Shown here: piece after piece, positions 56,722 through 64,000 of the stretch | Layout of the letters: every line of letters begins with the position of its first letter | Numbering within the stretch: position 1 is the stretch's first letter | Source: Clostridium mediterraneense | Lineage (GTDB): Bacteria; Bacillota; Clostridia; Clostridiales; Clostridiaceae | DNA: 64,000 nt | Assembly: GCF_900091705.1 (NCBI RefSeq) | Contig: NZ_LT594785.1 | Location: 1,995,830-2,059,829 of the forward strand | Reading direction: 5' to 3' | Translations under genes and position numbers: made by a program | Notes under the pieces: model-generated | Database searches by the model: none | What the model was told of the DNA's origin: nothing | The model's input: the letters and a program-made list of their open reading frames with translations, nothing else

Positions 56722-58257
56722 TTACTTTCTTAGTAATGACTTACCTGTCATTTCTGATGGTTTTTCAAGATTCATAACTTCTAACATTGTTGGTGCTATA
56801 TCAGCAAGTTTACCATTTGCAAGACTCTTACCTTCAGCATCTTCAGATACCCATACAAATGGAACTAAGTTTGTTGTATGAGAAGTCATTGGATTACCTG
56901 TTGAGTAATCTATCATTGTTTCAGCATTTCCATGGTCAGCTGTTATGAATAATGTACCGTTCTTTTCAAGAATTTTTTCTGAAATTCTTCCTATACATTC
57001 GTCAACAGCTTCTACAGCTTTTTTAGCTGCTTCGAAAACTCCTGTATGTCCAACCATATCTGGGTTAGCATAGTTTACAATAATCATATCATATTGATCT
57101 GAATCAATTCTGCTAATTAATTCATCTGTTAACTTGAAAGCATTCATTTCTGGTTGTAAATCATAAGTTGCAACTTTAGGTGATGGAATTAATGCTCTAT
57201 CTTCACCTTCATTTGGAACTTCTACTCCACCATTAAAGAAGAATGTTACGTGAGCATATTTTTCAGTTTCTGCTGCTCTAAGTTGCTTAAGTCCTTTACT
57301 TGCAACATATTCTCCTAATGTGTTTGAATGTGATTCTGGTCTGTAAGCTACATCTACATTTTCGATTGTTTTATCGTATTGTGTCATAGTTACAAATACT
57401 GTTTCAATTCTATTTCTTTCAAATCCATTAAAGTCTATATCAACAATTGCTCTTGTTAATTCCCTTGCTCTATCTGGTCTGAAGTTAAAGAATATTAATG
57501 AATCCCCTTCTTCAACTTTAGCTACTGGAGAATCTCCATCCATAATTACTGTTGGTAATACGAATTCATCTGTTTTATTATCATGGTATGAATTTTCCAT
57601 TGCTTCTACTGCTGATGTTGCAGTTTGACCTTTTCCTGAAAGCATAGCATTATAAACAAGTTCAACTCTTTCCCATCTATTATCTCTATCCATTGCGTAG
57701 TATCTACCACTTACTGTAGCAATCTTACCTACTCCAATTTCTTTCATTGCTTCTTCTAATTCTATTATGAATTCTTTTCCTGATGATGGAGCAACGTCTC
57801 TACCATCCATAAAAGCATGAACATATACTTTTTCTATATTATTTAACTTGGCTAATTTTAATAATCCTTTTAAATGATCAATATGTGAGTGAACCCCACC
57901 ATTTGATAATAATCCTAATAGGTGTAAAGCCTTATTATTATCTTTTGCATTATTTACAGCTTTTAATAAAGCTTCATTTTCAAAGAAATCTTTATCAGCT
58001 ATAGCCTTAGTTATTCTTGTTAATTCTTGATATATTATTCTTCCAGTTCCTATATTTAAATGGCCAACTTCTGAGTTACCCATTTGTCCATCTGGAAGCC
58101 CCACTTTCATTCCTGATGCTTCAAGTGTTGAATGTGGGTATTTATTCATTAATCTATCTAAATTTGGCTTATTTGCAGCTGCAACAGCATTTCCATCTCC
58201 TGCTTCTGTTATACCCATTCCATCTAATATCATTAACATTACTGGTTTTTTTGTCAT
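56722..58257 (-). CDS. gpmI: 2,3-bisphosphoglycerate-independent phosphoglycerate mutase
   Basis: 511 residues. Interconverts 3- and 2-phosphoglycerate with two Mn ions through a phosphoserine (Ser about 62 in GQMGNSEVGHLNIG). MLMILDGMG at the start, DGRDVAPSSG, GRYYAMDRD and FITADHGNAETM are metal and phosphate ligands. Last gene of the cluster; separated from tpiA by a 148-base gap with a large hairpin. Confidence 0.97.
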   Translation of the reverse strand: MTKKPVMLMILDGMGITEAGDGNAVAAANKPNLDRLMNKYPHSTLEASGMKVGLPDGQMGNSEVGHLNIGTGRIIYQELTRITKAIADKDFFENEALLKAVNNAKDNNKALHLLGLLSNGGVHSHIDHLKGLLKLAKLNNIEKVYVHAFMDGRDVAPSSGKEFIIELEEAMKEIGVGKIATVSGRYYAMDRDNRWERVELVYNAMLSGKGQTATSAVEAMENSYHDNKTDEFVLPTVIMDGDSPVAKVEEGDSLIFFNFRPDRARELTRAIVDIDFNGFERNRIETVFVTMTQYDKTIENVDVAYRPESHSNTLGEYVASKGLKQLRAAETEKYAHVTFFFNGGVEVPNEGEDRALIPSPKVATYDLQPEMNAFKLTDELISRIDSDQYDMIIVNYANPDMVGHTGVFEAAKKAVEAVDECIGRISEKILEKNGTLFITADHGNAETMIDYSTGNPMTSHTTNLVPFVWVSEDAEGKSLANGKLADIAPTMLEVMNLEKPSEMTGKSLLRK

Positions 58258-58312
58258 TATAATACCCCTCCAAACTGTTTATACTTTAATTATAATACTT
58301 CGACAAATGAAA

Positions 58313-58375
58313 AACAATAGCAACTGAAAAGTATTATTAATAAATAATTATTTTCATTTATTTGTTGCTATTGTT
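58313..58375 (-). terminator. Hairpin between tpiA and gpmI
   Basis: Perfect 12-bp stem AACAATAGCAAC / GTTGCTATTGTT with a 39-base AT-rich loop, then TTTTTCATTT on the minus strand. It may partly terminate transcription or set mRNA ends. Confidence 0.6.
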
Positions 58376-58405
58376 ATTTGTTAATTTCTATATCTTTATT
58401 ATAAA

Positions 58406-59152
58406 TTAGAAGTTAACTATTTGTGAAAAATCTGAAGCAATAAGGCTAGCTCCACCAACTAAAGCACCATCGATATCTGACATACTCATTTGTTCTTTAA
58501 TTGTTCCTGGTTTAACTGATCCGCCATATTGGATTCTTACTTTATCAGCAACTTCTTGTCCATACATTTCTGCTACCATTCCTCTAATTGCAGCTATTGT
58601 TTCATTAGCTTGTTCTGATGTAGCTGTCTTACCTGTTCCTATAGCCCATATTGGTTCATAAGCTATAACAACTTTTGAAGCTTCTTCATTTGAAAGACCA
58701 GCTAAACTTACTTTGATTTGAGCTTCGATAACTGAATTAGTTGTTCCAGCTTCTCTTTCTTCTAAACTTTCTCCATAACAAACAATTGGTGTTATATTAT
58801 GAGCAAATGCTGCCGCTATCTTTTTCTTTATATCTTCATCTGTTTCATTGAAGTAAGCTCTTCTTTCACTGTGTCCTAAAACTACATAATCTATTCCCAT
58901 AGCTTCTAACATTCCTGGAGCAATTTCTCCTGTGAAAGCACCTTTTTCTTCAAAGTGCATGTTTTGAGCACCTACTTTTATATTTGTTCCTGCTACTGCT
59001 TTTTTAACAGCATCTAAACATACGAATGTTGGGCATACTACTACTTCTGCCTTTGCATCCTTTACTAATCCTTTTAATTCTTCTACAACTTTAACAGCTT
59101 CATCAACTGTGTAATGCATCTTCCAGTTTCCTGCTATAATTGGAGTTCTCAT
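58406..59152 (-). CDS. tpiA: Triosephosphate isomerase
   Basis: 248 residues. Interconverts DHAP and glyceraldehyde-3-P. Lys in NWKMH (about 11), His in VLGHSERR (about 95), Glu in [11 protein letters not shown] (about 165) and the phosphate loop YGGSVKP are all present. Preceded by GAGGTG. Confidence 0.97.
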   Translation of the reverse strand: MRTPIIAGNWKMHYTVDEAVKVVEELKGLVKDAKAEVVVCPTFVCLDAVKKAVAGTNIKVGAQNMHFEEKGAFTGEIAPGMLEAMGIDYVVLGHSERRAYFNETDEDIKKKIAAAFAHNITPIVCYGESLEEREAGTTNSVIEAQIKVSLAGLSNEEASKVVIAYEPIWAIGTGKTATSEQANETIAAIRGMVAEMYGQEVADKVRIQYGGSVKPGTIKEQMSMSDIDGALVGGASLIASDFSQIVNF

Positions 59153-59185
59153 CTATAATCACCTCGTAAAATTTTTCTTTTATAG

Positions 59186-59210
59186 AATAAGCCCTTATAA
59201 AGGGCTTATT
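59186..59210 (-). other. Hairpin between pgk and tpiA
   Basis: AATAAGCCCTT / AAGGGCTTATT with a 3-base loop. There is no proper T-run on the minus strand, so it is more likely an mRNA-end or stability structure than a full terminator. Confidence 0.6.
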
Positions 59211-59281
59211 ATTTTAAAATATATTATATTTCTTTATACTTCAATCTATTTTATTTAATTCCCTTAATATTTAAACTAAAA

Positions 59282-60472
59282 TTAGTCGTTTAATGCATCT
59301 ATTCCTGGTAATACTTTACCTTCTAAGAATTCAAGTGATGCTCCACCACCTGTTGAGATATGTGTCATCTTATCTCCGAATCCTAATATATTAACAGCAG
59401 CTGCTGAATCTCCACCACCAATTATTGTTGTAGCTTCTGAATCTGCCATAGCTTTAGCAACAGCTATTGTTCCCTTATTGAAGTTATCAAATTCGAATAC
59501 TCCCATTGGTCCGTTCCAAATAACTGTTTTAGCATCTTTAACTGCATTTGCATAAATTTCTTCTGTCTTAGGTCCGATATCAAGTCCCATGAATCCATCT
59601 TGAATATTTTGATCTTCTGTTATAACAGCTTCAACATCTTTGAACTCTGCAGCAACTCTATGATCTACTGGTAATAAGAACTTAACTCCCTTTGCTTCTG
59701 CTTTTGCAAGCATTTCTTTAGCATAATCAACCTTGTCTTCTTCAACAAGTGAGCTTCCTACTGTAAATCCTTGAGCCTTTAAGAATGTGTAAGCCATTCC
59801 TCCACCAATTATTAATGTATCAACTTTTTCTAATAAGTTGTTTATAACATTAATCTTATCTGAAACCTTTGCTCCACCTAATATAGCTACAAAAGGTCTA
59901 ACTGGTGATTCAACTGAATCTCCTAAGAACTTAAGCTCTTTTTGAATTAAGTATCCACATACTGCTGGGCTTAAATATTCAGTAACACCTACTGTTGAAC
60001 AGTGAGCTCTATGAGCTGTTCCAAAAGCATCATTAACAAACATATCTGCAAGACTTGCAAGTTCTTTTGAGAATTCTTCACCATTCTTAGTTTCTTCTTT
60101 TCTATATCTTGTGTTTTCTAATAAAACAACATCTCCATCTTTCATTTCTGCTACAGCCTTCTTAGCATTTTCCCCTACAACTGTTGCATCAGCAGCGAAT
60201 ACTACTTCCTTACCAAGCATTTCGCTTAATCTCTTAGCAACTGGTGCTAATGAAAATTCTGGTTTAGCTTCACCTTTTGGTTTACCCATATGTGAACAAA
60301 GAATTACTTTAGCTCCATTATCAACTAGATACTTTATTGTTGGCATAGCACCATTTAATCTATTTTCATCTGTAATAACTCCATCTTTAAGTGGAACGTT
60401 AAAATCACATCTTACTAAAACTTTTTTCCCTTTTACAACTACATCTTCTATTGTCTTCTTATTGAAGTTCAT
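59282..60472 (-). CDS. pgk: Phosphoglycerate kinase
   Basis: 396 residues. Transfers phosphate from 1,3-bisphosphoglycerate to [26 protein letters not shown] and the ATP-site GGGDSAAAV are diagnostic. The frame opens with a GTG at 60481 that lies in the AGAGGTGG site, so the ATG at 60472 is used. Confidence 0.97.
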   Translation of the reverse strand: MNFNKKTIEDVVVKGKKVLVRCDFNVPLKDGVITDENRLNGAMPTIKYLVDNGAKVILCSHMGKPKGEAKPEFSLAPVAKRLSEMLGKEVVFAADATVVGENAKKAVAEMKDGDVVLLENTRYRKEETKNGEEFSKELASLADMFVNDAFGTAHRAHCSTVGVTEYLSPAVCGYLIQKELKFLGDSVESPVRPFVAILGGAKVSDKINVINNLLEKVDTLIIGGGMAYTFLKAQGFTVGSSLVEEDKVDYAKEMLAKAEAKGVKFLLPVDHRVAAEFKDVEAVITEDQNIQDGFMGLDIGPKTEEIYANAVKDAKTVIWNGPMGVFEFDNFNKGTIAVAKAMADSEATTIIGGGDSAAAVNILGFGDKMTHISTGGGASLEFLEGKVLPGIDALND

Positions 60473-60535
60473 TGAATCCACCTCTTAAATAATTTTTTTA
60501 AATCACTACATACTAAAACTCTTTATGTTAAAAGT

Positions 60536-60572
60536 AGACCTGGCTTATAGTCTTAACTACAAAACCAGGCCT
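60536..60572 (-). other. Hairpin between gap and pgk
   Basis: AGGCCTGG / CCAGGTCT with a GUAGU/ACUAU inner stem; followed by ACTTTTAAC. A candidate processing or attenuation element in the glycolytic mRNA. Confidence 0.6.
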
Positions 60573-60611
60573 CCTCCCTTTTAATAATTAGTTAATATAT
60601 TAAATTTTAGA

Positions 60612-61610
60612 TTACTTTGAAACTACAAACTTTAATGTTCTTACTAATTGATTTGTGTATGACATTTCGTTATCGTACCAAGCAGCAACTTTAACTAATT
60701 GTTGTCCATCAACTTCCATGATCTTTGTTTGTGTTGCATCGAATAATGATCCGAATGAAATTCCGATGATATCTGATGATACTATTGGATCTTCTGTGTA
60801 TCCGAATGATTCATTTGCAGCAGCCTTCATAGCAGCATTGATTTCATCAACTGTTACTTTCTTGTCTAATGTACATACTAATTCTGTTAATGATCCTGTT
60901 ATAACTGGAACTCTTTGTGCGTTACCATCTAATTTACCAGCTAATTCAGGTATAACTAAACCTATAGCCTTAGCTGCTCCTGTTGAGTTAGGAACGATAC
61001 TAGCAGCAGCTGCTCTAGCTCTTCTTAAATCACCTTTTCCGTGTGGAGCATCTAATGTATTTTGGTCATTTGTGTAAGCGTGGATTGTTGTCATAAATCC
61101 TTTGTTTAATCCAAAGCTATCGTTTAATACTTTAGCCATTGGAGCTAAACAGTTTGTTGTACATGAAGCACCTGAGATAATCTTATCTTCAGCTTTTACG
61201 ATATCTTGGTTAACGTTGTAAACAACTGTTGGAACATCGTTTCCAGCTGGAGCTGATATAACAACTCTCTTAGCACCTGCTTCTAAGTGAGCTGAAGCCT
61301 TTTCTTTTGAAGCGAAGAATCCTGTACATTCAAGAACTACATCAACATTTAATTCTCCCCATGGTAAGTTCTTAGGATCTCTATCTGCTGTTACTTTGAT
61401 TTCTTTTCCGTTAACTACGAAAGCTCCTTCTTTAACTTCGATTTCTCCATTGAATCTTCCTTGAGCTGAATCATATTTGAATAAGTGTGCTAATGTTTTA
61501 GCATCTGTTAAATCGTTTATTGCAACAACTTCAAATTCTGGGTTGTCAATCATTAATCTTAATGCTAATCTTCCTATTCTTCCAAATCCATTTATAGCTA
61601 CTTTTGTCAT
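60612..61610 (-). CDS. gap: Glyceraldehyde-3-phosphate dehydrogenase
   Basis: 332 residues. NAD-binding [10 protein letters not shown] at the start, catalytic Cys150 in [12 protein letters not shown], phosphate site [16 protein letters not shown] and [12 protein letters not shown] near the end. Glycolytic type. Directly downstream of cggR, with a 98-base gap that carries a hairpin. Confidence 0.97.
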   Translation of the reverse strand: MTKVAINGFGRIGRLALRLMIDNPEFEVVAINDLTDAKTLAHLFKYDSAQGRFNGEIEVKEGAFVVNGKEIKVTADRDPKNLPWGELNVDVVLECTGFFASKEKASAHLEAGAKRVVISAPAGNDVPTVVYNVNQDIVKAEDKIISGASCTTNCLAPMAKVLNDSFGLNKGFMTTIHAYTNDQNTLDAPHGKGDLRRARAAAASIVPNSTGAAKAIGLVIPELAGKLDGNAQRVPVITGSLTELVCTLDKKVTVDEINAAMKAAANESFGYTEDPIVSSDIIGISFGSLFDATQTKIMEVDGQQLVKVAAWYDNEMSYTNQLVRTLKFVVSK

Positions 61611-61658
61611 ATTAATTACCTCCTAATATTCAATATATACTAAATATATATTTTTAAA

Positions 61659-61690
61659 GTTCTGAGGATTATATAATATTTCCTCAAAAC
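61659..61690 (-). other. Hairpin between cggR and gap
   Basis: GTTTTGAGG / CCTCAGAAC 9-bp stem (one G-U) around an AT-palindromic loop. B. subtilis processes cggR-gapA mRNA in this interval, and this structure could shield the 5' end of the gap mRNA in the same way. Confidence 0.55.
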
Positions 61691-61708
61691 AAATTTAACT
61701 AATTTATT

Positions 61709-62743
61709 TTAATTTAATTTGTTAACACTATCTATTAATTTTTGTGCGGCACATTCATCTGTTACTAATACAGCTTTTTCATTGTTATATAAGGCTGATA
61801 TTATTGCATCCACCTTATCATCTCCACCAGCTACAGCAATCTGCTCGCGAACATTTTCAAGATTTTTTATATTTATACCTGGTGCTGAACTAGTAGATAA
61901 TACATTTGAATATTTATCAAAGTAACATCCAAAAGCTTCACCAACAGCTCCTTGATCTATAAGCTCTTTTTGCTTTTCTTCACTTATTCCACGTTTCAAT
62001 ACCATTTTATCTGCTCTACCAATTCCATAAATAAGTATGTTAGCTTTTTTTACACAATCAATAACCTCTTTTATGTCATTTTGCTTGCAAAGACTTTGAA
62101 TAATTTCTTCGCTTAGATTTTCTGGTATGTGTAACATTTTATAATTACCTTTTAGCTTTTGAGCTAATGTTGCAGCTAAAGTATTGGCCTGAGTTTCAAC
62201 TTTTCTTCCCATTCCACCTCTTGCTGGAACAACTAGTACCTCTTGCACATTATGTGTCTTTGGAAAGCTATCTACAAATTCTTTTATAGTACTTCCTCCA
62301 GTAATAGCTATAATATCCTTATCTTTTATAGTTTTACTCACATAAGTTGCTGCTGCTTTACCTAGATCTTGTAATATATTTTTATCTTGTCTTACACTGC
62401 CTGGAATAACTATAACCTTTTTAATATTAAGTAATTCCTTGACTTTTTGTTCTAACTTTGAAAGTCCTTTAAGTTCATGAATAAAGCCTTTCAACCCTTC
62501 TAAAACTGTAATTCCTTCACTTGTTACTGTCATCCCAGGAGTACTAATCTCTATAAGATTTTGCTCCTTTAAGAAATTAACTTCTGTTCTTACTATTCTT
62601 TCACCAAGATTTAACTTAGTTGCTAGCATCCTTCTTCCGATAGGCGCATTATAATGTATAGTACGAAGTATTGTATATCTCTTTTCAAGAGTATCAACAA
62701 GTTCTGGAACTATTTGTTTTTGCAATTTTAAAATTTTTTGCAA
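61709..62743 (-). CDS. cggR: Central glycolytic genes regulator CggR
   Basis: 344 residues of the SorC family. N-terminal winged helix (about 20-75, with GRRMLATKLNLGERIVRTEV) and a C-terminal sugar-phosphate-binding domain with ITGGSTIKEF and VVPARGGMG. In B. subtilis it represses the gapA operon and is released by fructose-1,6-bisphosphate. The frame opens at 62764, inside the operator, but AAAGGAG eight bases before TTG at 62743 gives the family N-terminus (QKILKLQKQIVPEL). Confidence 0.95.
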   Translation of the reverse strand: MQKILKLQKQIVPELVDTLEKRYTILRTIHYNAPIGRRMLATKLNLGERIVRTEVNFLKEQNLIEISTPGMTVTSEGITVLEGLKGFIHELKGLSKLEQKVKELLNIKKVIVIPGSVRQDKNILQDLGKAAATYVSKTIKDKDIIAITGGSTIKEFVDSFPKTHNVQEVLVVPARGGMGRKVETQANTLAATLAQKLKGNYKMLHIPENLSEEIIQSLCKQNDIKEVIDCVKKANILIYGIGRADKMVLKRGISEEKQKELIDQGAVGEAFGCYFDKYSNVLSTSSAPGINIKNLENVREQIAVAGGDDKVDAIISALYNNEKAVLVTDECAAQKLIDSVNKLN

Positions 62744-62759
62744 GATTAACACTCCTTTG

Positions 62760-62795
62760 GTCATTTAAAGTCCCACTTGCAACTTTTCTGTCCCA
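62760..62795 (-). promoter_or_regulatory. CggR operator
   Basis: Minus strand: TGGGAC-N6-GTTG, N4, TGGGAC-N6-TGAC. This matches the spacing of the B. subtilis operator, two copies of CGGGAC-N6-TGTC separated by four. Position: between promoter and start of cggR, as in B. subtilis. Confidence 0.88.
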
Positions 62796-62802
62796 CAAAT
62801 TT

Positions 62803-62831
62803 ATTATAACTCATTAATTTATTTTTTTAAA
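62803..62831 (-). promoter_or_regulatory. Promoter of the cggR-gap operon
   Basis: TATAAT at 62808-62803 with TTTAAA at 62831-62826 and a 17-base spacer; the -35 is weak. Immediately upstream of the operator. Confidence 0.65.
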
Positions 62832-62890
62832 GTATTTTACTAACTTTTTTTCACTTTTTTTGTTAAAAATTTATGAACCATATATAAACA

Positions 62891-62916
62891 AAAAGCATAC
62901 TTTTCAGTATGCTTTT
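62891..62916 (-). terminator. Terminator of rpoN
   Basis: Perfect 11-bp stem AAAAGCATACT / AGTATGCTTTT with a 4-base loop between rpoN and the cggR promoter. Confidence 0.92.
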
Positions 62917-62953
62917 ATTATAATCATATTTTGTGTTTTTTATTGATAAATTA

Positions 62954-64000
62954 TTAAAATCTTTTTCTTTTACTTGATGATTTAATACCCATCTCTTCTC
63001 TATACTTAGCTACAGTTCTTCTAGATATTTTAATATCTTTATCCTTTAAGATATCTGATATATTCTGATCTGATAAAGGTTTTTCCTTATTCTCAGCAAC
63101 TATTATTTCCTCAATCATTTTTTTAATGTTGCTTACTGTTAAATCTTCTTCATCAGAAGAACTATAGCTCGCCCCCTGTGAAACTCCACTAGCAAAAAGA
63201 TCCTTTATCTTAACTGTTCCAAAATCAGTTAAGATATATTTATCCCTTATTGCTCTTGATACTGTTGATTCATGCATTTCTATTGCTTCTGCTACTTGCT
63301 TTAATGTCATTGGTTTTAAAGCCTTAGTTCCTTTTTCAAAAAATCCTTTTTGGAATTCAAGAACTTTTTCAAGTACCTTGTATAAAGTTGATTTTCTTTG
63401 CTCTATACTTTTTATAAGGAACATTGCTTTTCCCATTTTATCTTTTATATAATCTTTTGCATCATTATCATTTTCAGTAAGAATTTCTTTATACATAGGA
63501 TTTATTGATAATCTAGGAATAACTTTATCTTCCATAATAATAAAATATTCACCATCAATTCTTCTTATTTCAGCATCTGGTATAACAAACTTAACTTCTT
63601 CTCCTGTATAAAAACCTCTTGAAGGTTTAGGTTCTAATTTTTTTATCATATCACCATAAGCCTGAGCTTCTTTTATTGTTATCTTTAATTTCTTAGCAAT
63701 TTCTTGATACTTATTATTTCCTATATCCTCTAAATGATTAGTTACTAAAGCTTCTGTAACTTCATTTAATTCTCTTTTCTTTCTAAGTTGTATAAGAAGA
63801 CATTCTGTTAAACTTCTTGCCCCTATTCCTAGAGGTTCTAATCCTTGTACTATTTTTAAAGCTATATCAACCTCATCGATATCTTCAAATAATTCATCTG
63901 CTATTTCTTCTATTGTTATATCTAAATAACCCTTTTCATTGAGGCTTTCTATTACATATTCAGTTATAGCTCTTTCTTTATCTGTAAGATTTAATTCTAT
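62954..64000 (-). CDS. rpoN: RNA polymerase sigma-54 factor (5' end beyond the window)
   Basis: 348 codons of the C-terminal part; the frame is open to position 64000, so roughly the first 110 residues lie outside. Core-binding domain with QGLEPLGIGARSLTECLL, a HTH (LKQVAEAIEMHESTVSRAI) and the C-terminal RpoN box as SRRTVAKYREE. It directs transcription from GG/GC -24/-12 promoters with enhancer-binding activators. Its place before cggR is conserved in clostridia. Confidence 0.95.
   Translation of the reverse strand: MELNLTDKERAITEYVIESLNEKGYLDITIEEIADELFEDIDEVDIALKIVQGLEPLGIGARSLTECLLIQLRKKRELNEVTEALVTNHLEDIGNNKYQEIAKKLKITIKEAQAYGDMIKKLEPKPSRGFYTGEEVKFVIPDAEIRRIDGEYFIIMEDKVIPRLSINPMYKEILTENDNDAKDYIKDKMGKAMFLIKSIEQRKSTLYKVLEKVLEFQKGFFEKGTKALKPMTLKQVAEAIEMHESTVSRAIRDKYILTDFGTVKIKDLFASGVSQGASYSSSDEEDLTVSNIKKMIEEIIVAENKEKPLSDQNISDILKDKDIKISRRTVAKYREEMGIKSSSKRKRF

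Noticed and set aside
60111-60488. Long antisense frame over pgk (125 codons), with similar ones over eno and gap
   Set aside because: These mirror the codon bias of highly expressed genes and have no ribosome site or family motif; they are shadows.

Overview
The window is 64 kb of a very AT-rich, low-GC Gram-positive chromosome, almost certainly Clostridium sensu stricto, in the C. perfringens / C. tertium neighbourhood. The evidence is the B. subtilis-type glycolytic cluster led by rpoN and cggR, the order eno-secG-rnr-smpB with tmRNA nearby, and a tmRNA tag reading AEDNFALAA. Shine-Dalgarno sites are strong throughout, and I used them to move several starts downstream of the longest open frame. 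Most genes are on the minus strand. No tRNA, rRNA, CRISPR array, insertion sequence or prophage was recognised.

Layout. (1) 1-19 kb is an accessory and stress region: a VOC protein, a HAD hydrolase with a nitroreductase-fold protein, a sugar O-acetyltransferase behind a MerR-type promoter, an APH-like kinase, a CbrC/SUKH immunity-like pair, a berberine-bridge-type flavoenzyme divergent from a MarR regulator, a DUF2089/LiaX-N-type operon, DusA, a flavin reductase, a UbiA prenyltransferase, a DAO-Rieske oxidoreductase, two near-identical rubredoxin-domain proteins, a PQQ-sugar-dehydrogenase-type propeller protein, and a MarR/cyclase operon behind a perfect 26-bp inverted repeat. (2) 19-32.6 kb is an envelope-stress block: a Bce-type module with its operator, a second two-component system directly upstream, a MacB-like ABC exporter with a DUF3955 protein, and a third two-component system. 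(3) 32.8-37 kb is a decayed beta-glucoside PTS locus (RpiR regulator, GH1 enzyme, broken EIIC) and an orphan beta-rich protein. (4) 37.4-42.9 kb is a fourth two-component system with a heterodimeric ABC exporter that has one degenerate ATP site. (5) 43-49 kb holds tmRNA, an EcsC-family protein, xpt, mprF and smpB. (6) 49-64 kb is the conserved core: rnr, secG, eno, a tryptophan T-box with trpP, small genes, dut, then gpmI, tpiA, pgk, gap, cggR and a partial rpoN.

How it works together. The core block makes and controls lower glycolysis: CggR sits first and carries a two-repeat operator directly upstream of its own TTG start, and hairpins separate the downstream cistrons. The middle of the window is dense in envelope-defence functions (four two-component systems, three ABC systems and MprF), which suggests a resistance neighbourhood against cell-wall-active peptides. 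The most distinctive signals are regulatory: a BceR-like operator followed by an 8-codon ORF abutting the ATPase gene, a Trp T-box followed by a 6-codon ORF with one Trp codon, the 26-bp inverted repeat, the MerR-type 19-bp-spaced promoter, and a 77-bp inverted-repeat segment overlapping the tmRNA promoter. I did not find a convincing wholly new multi-gene system.
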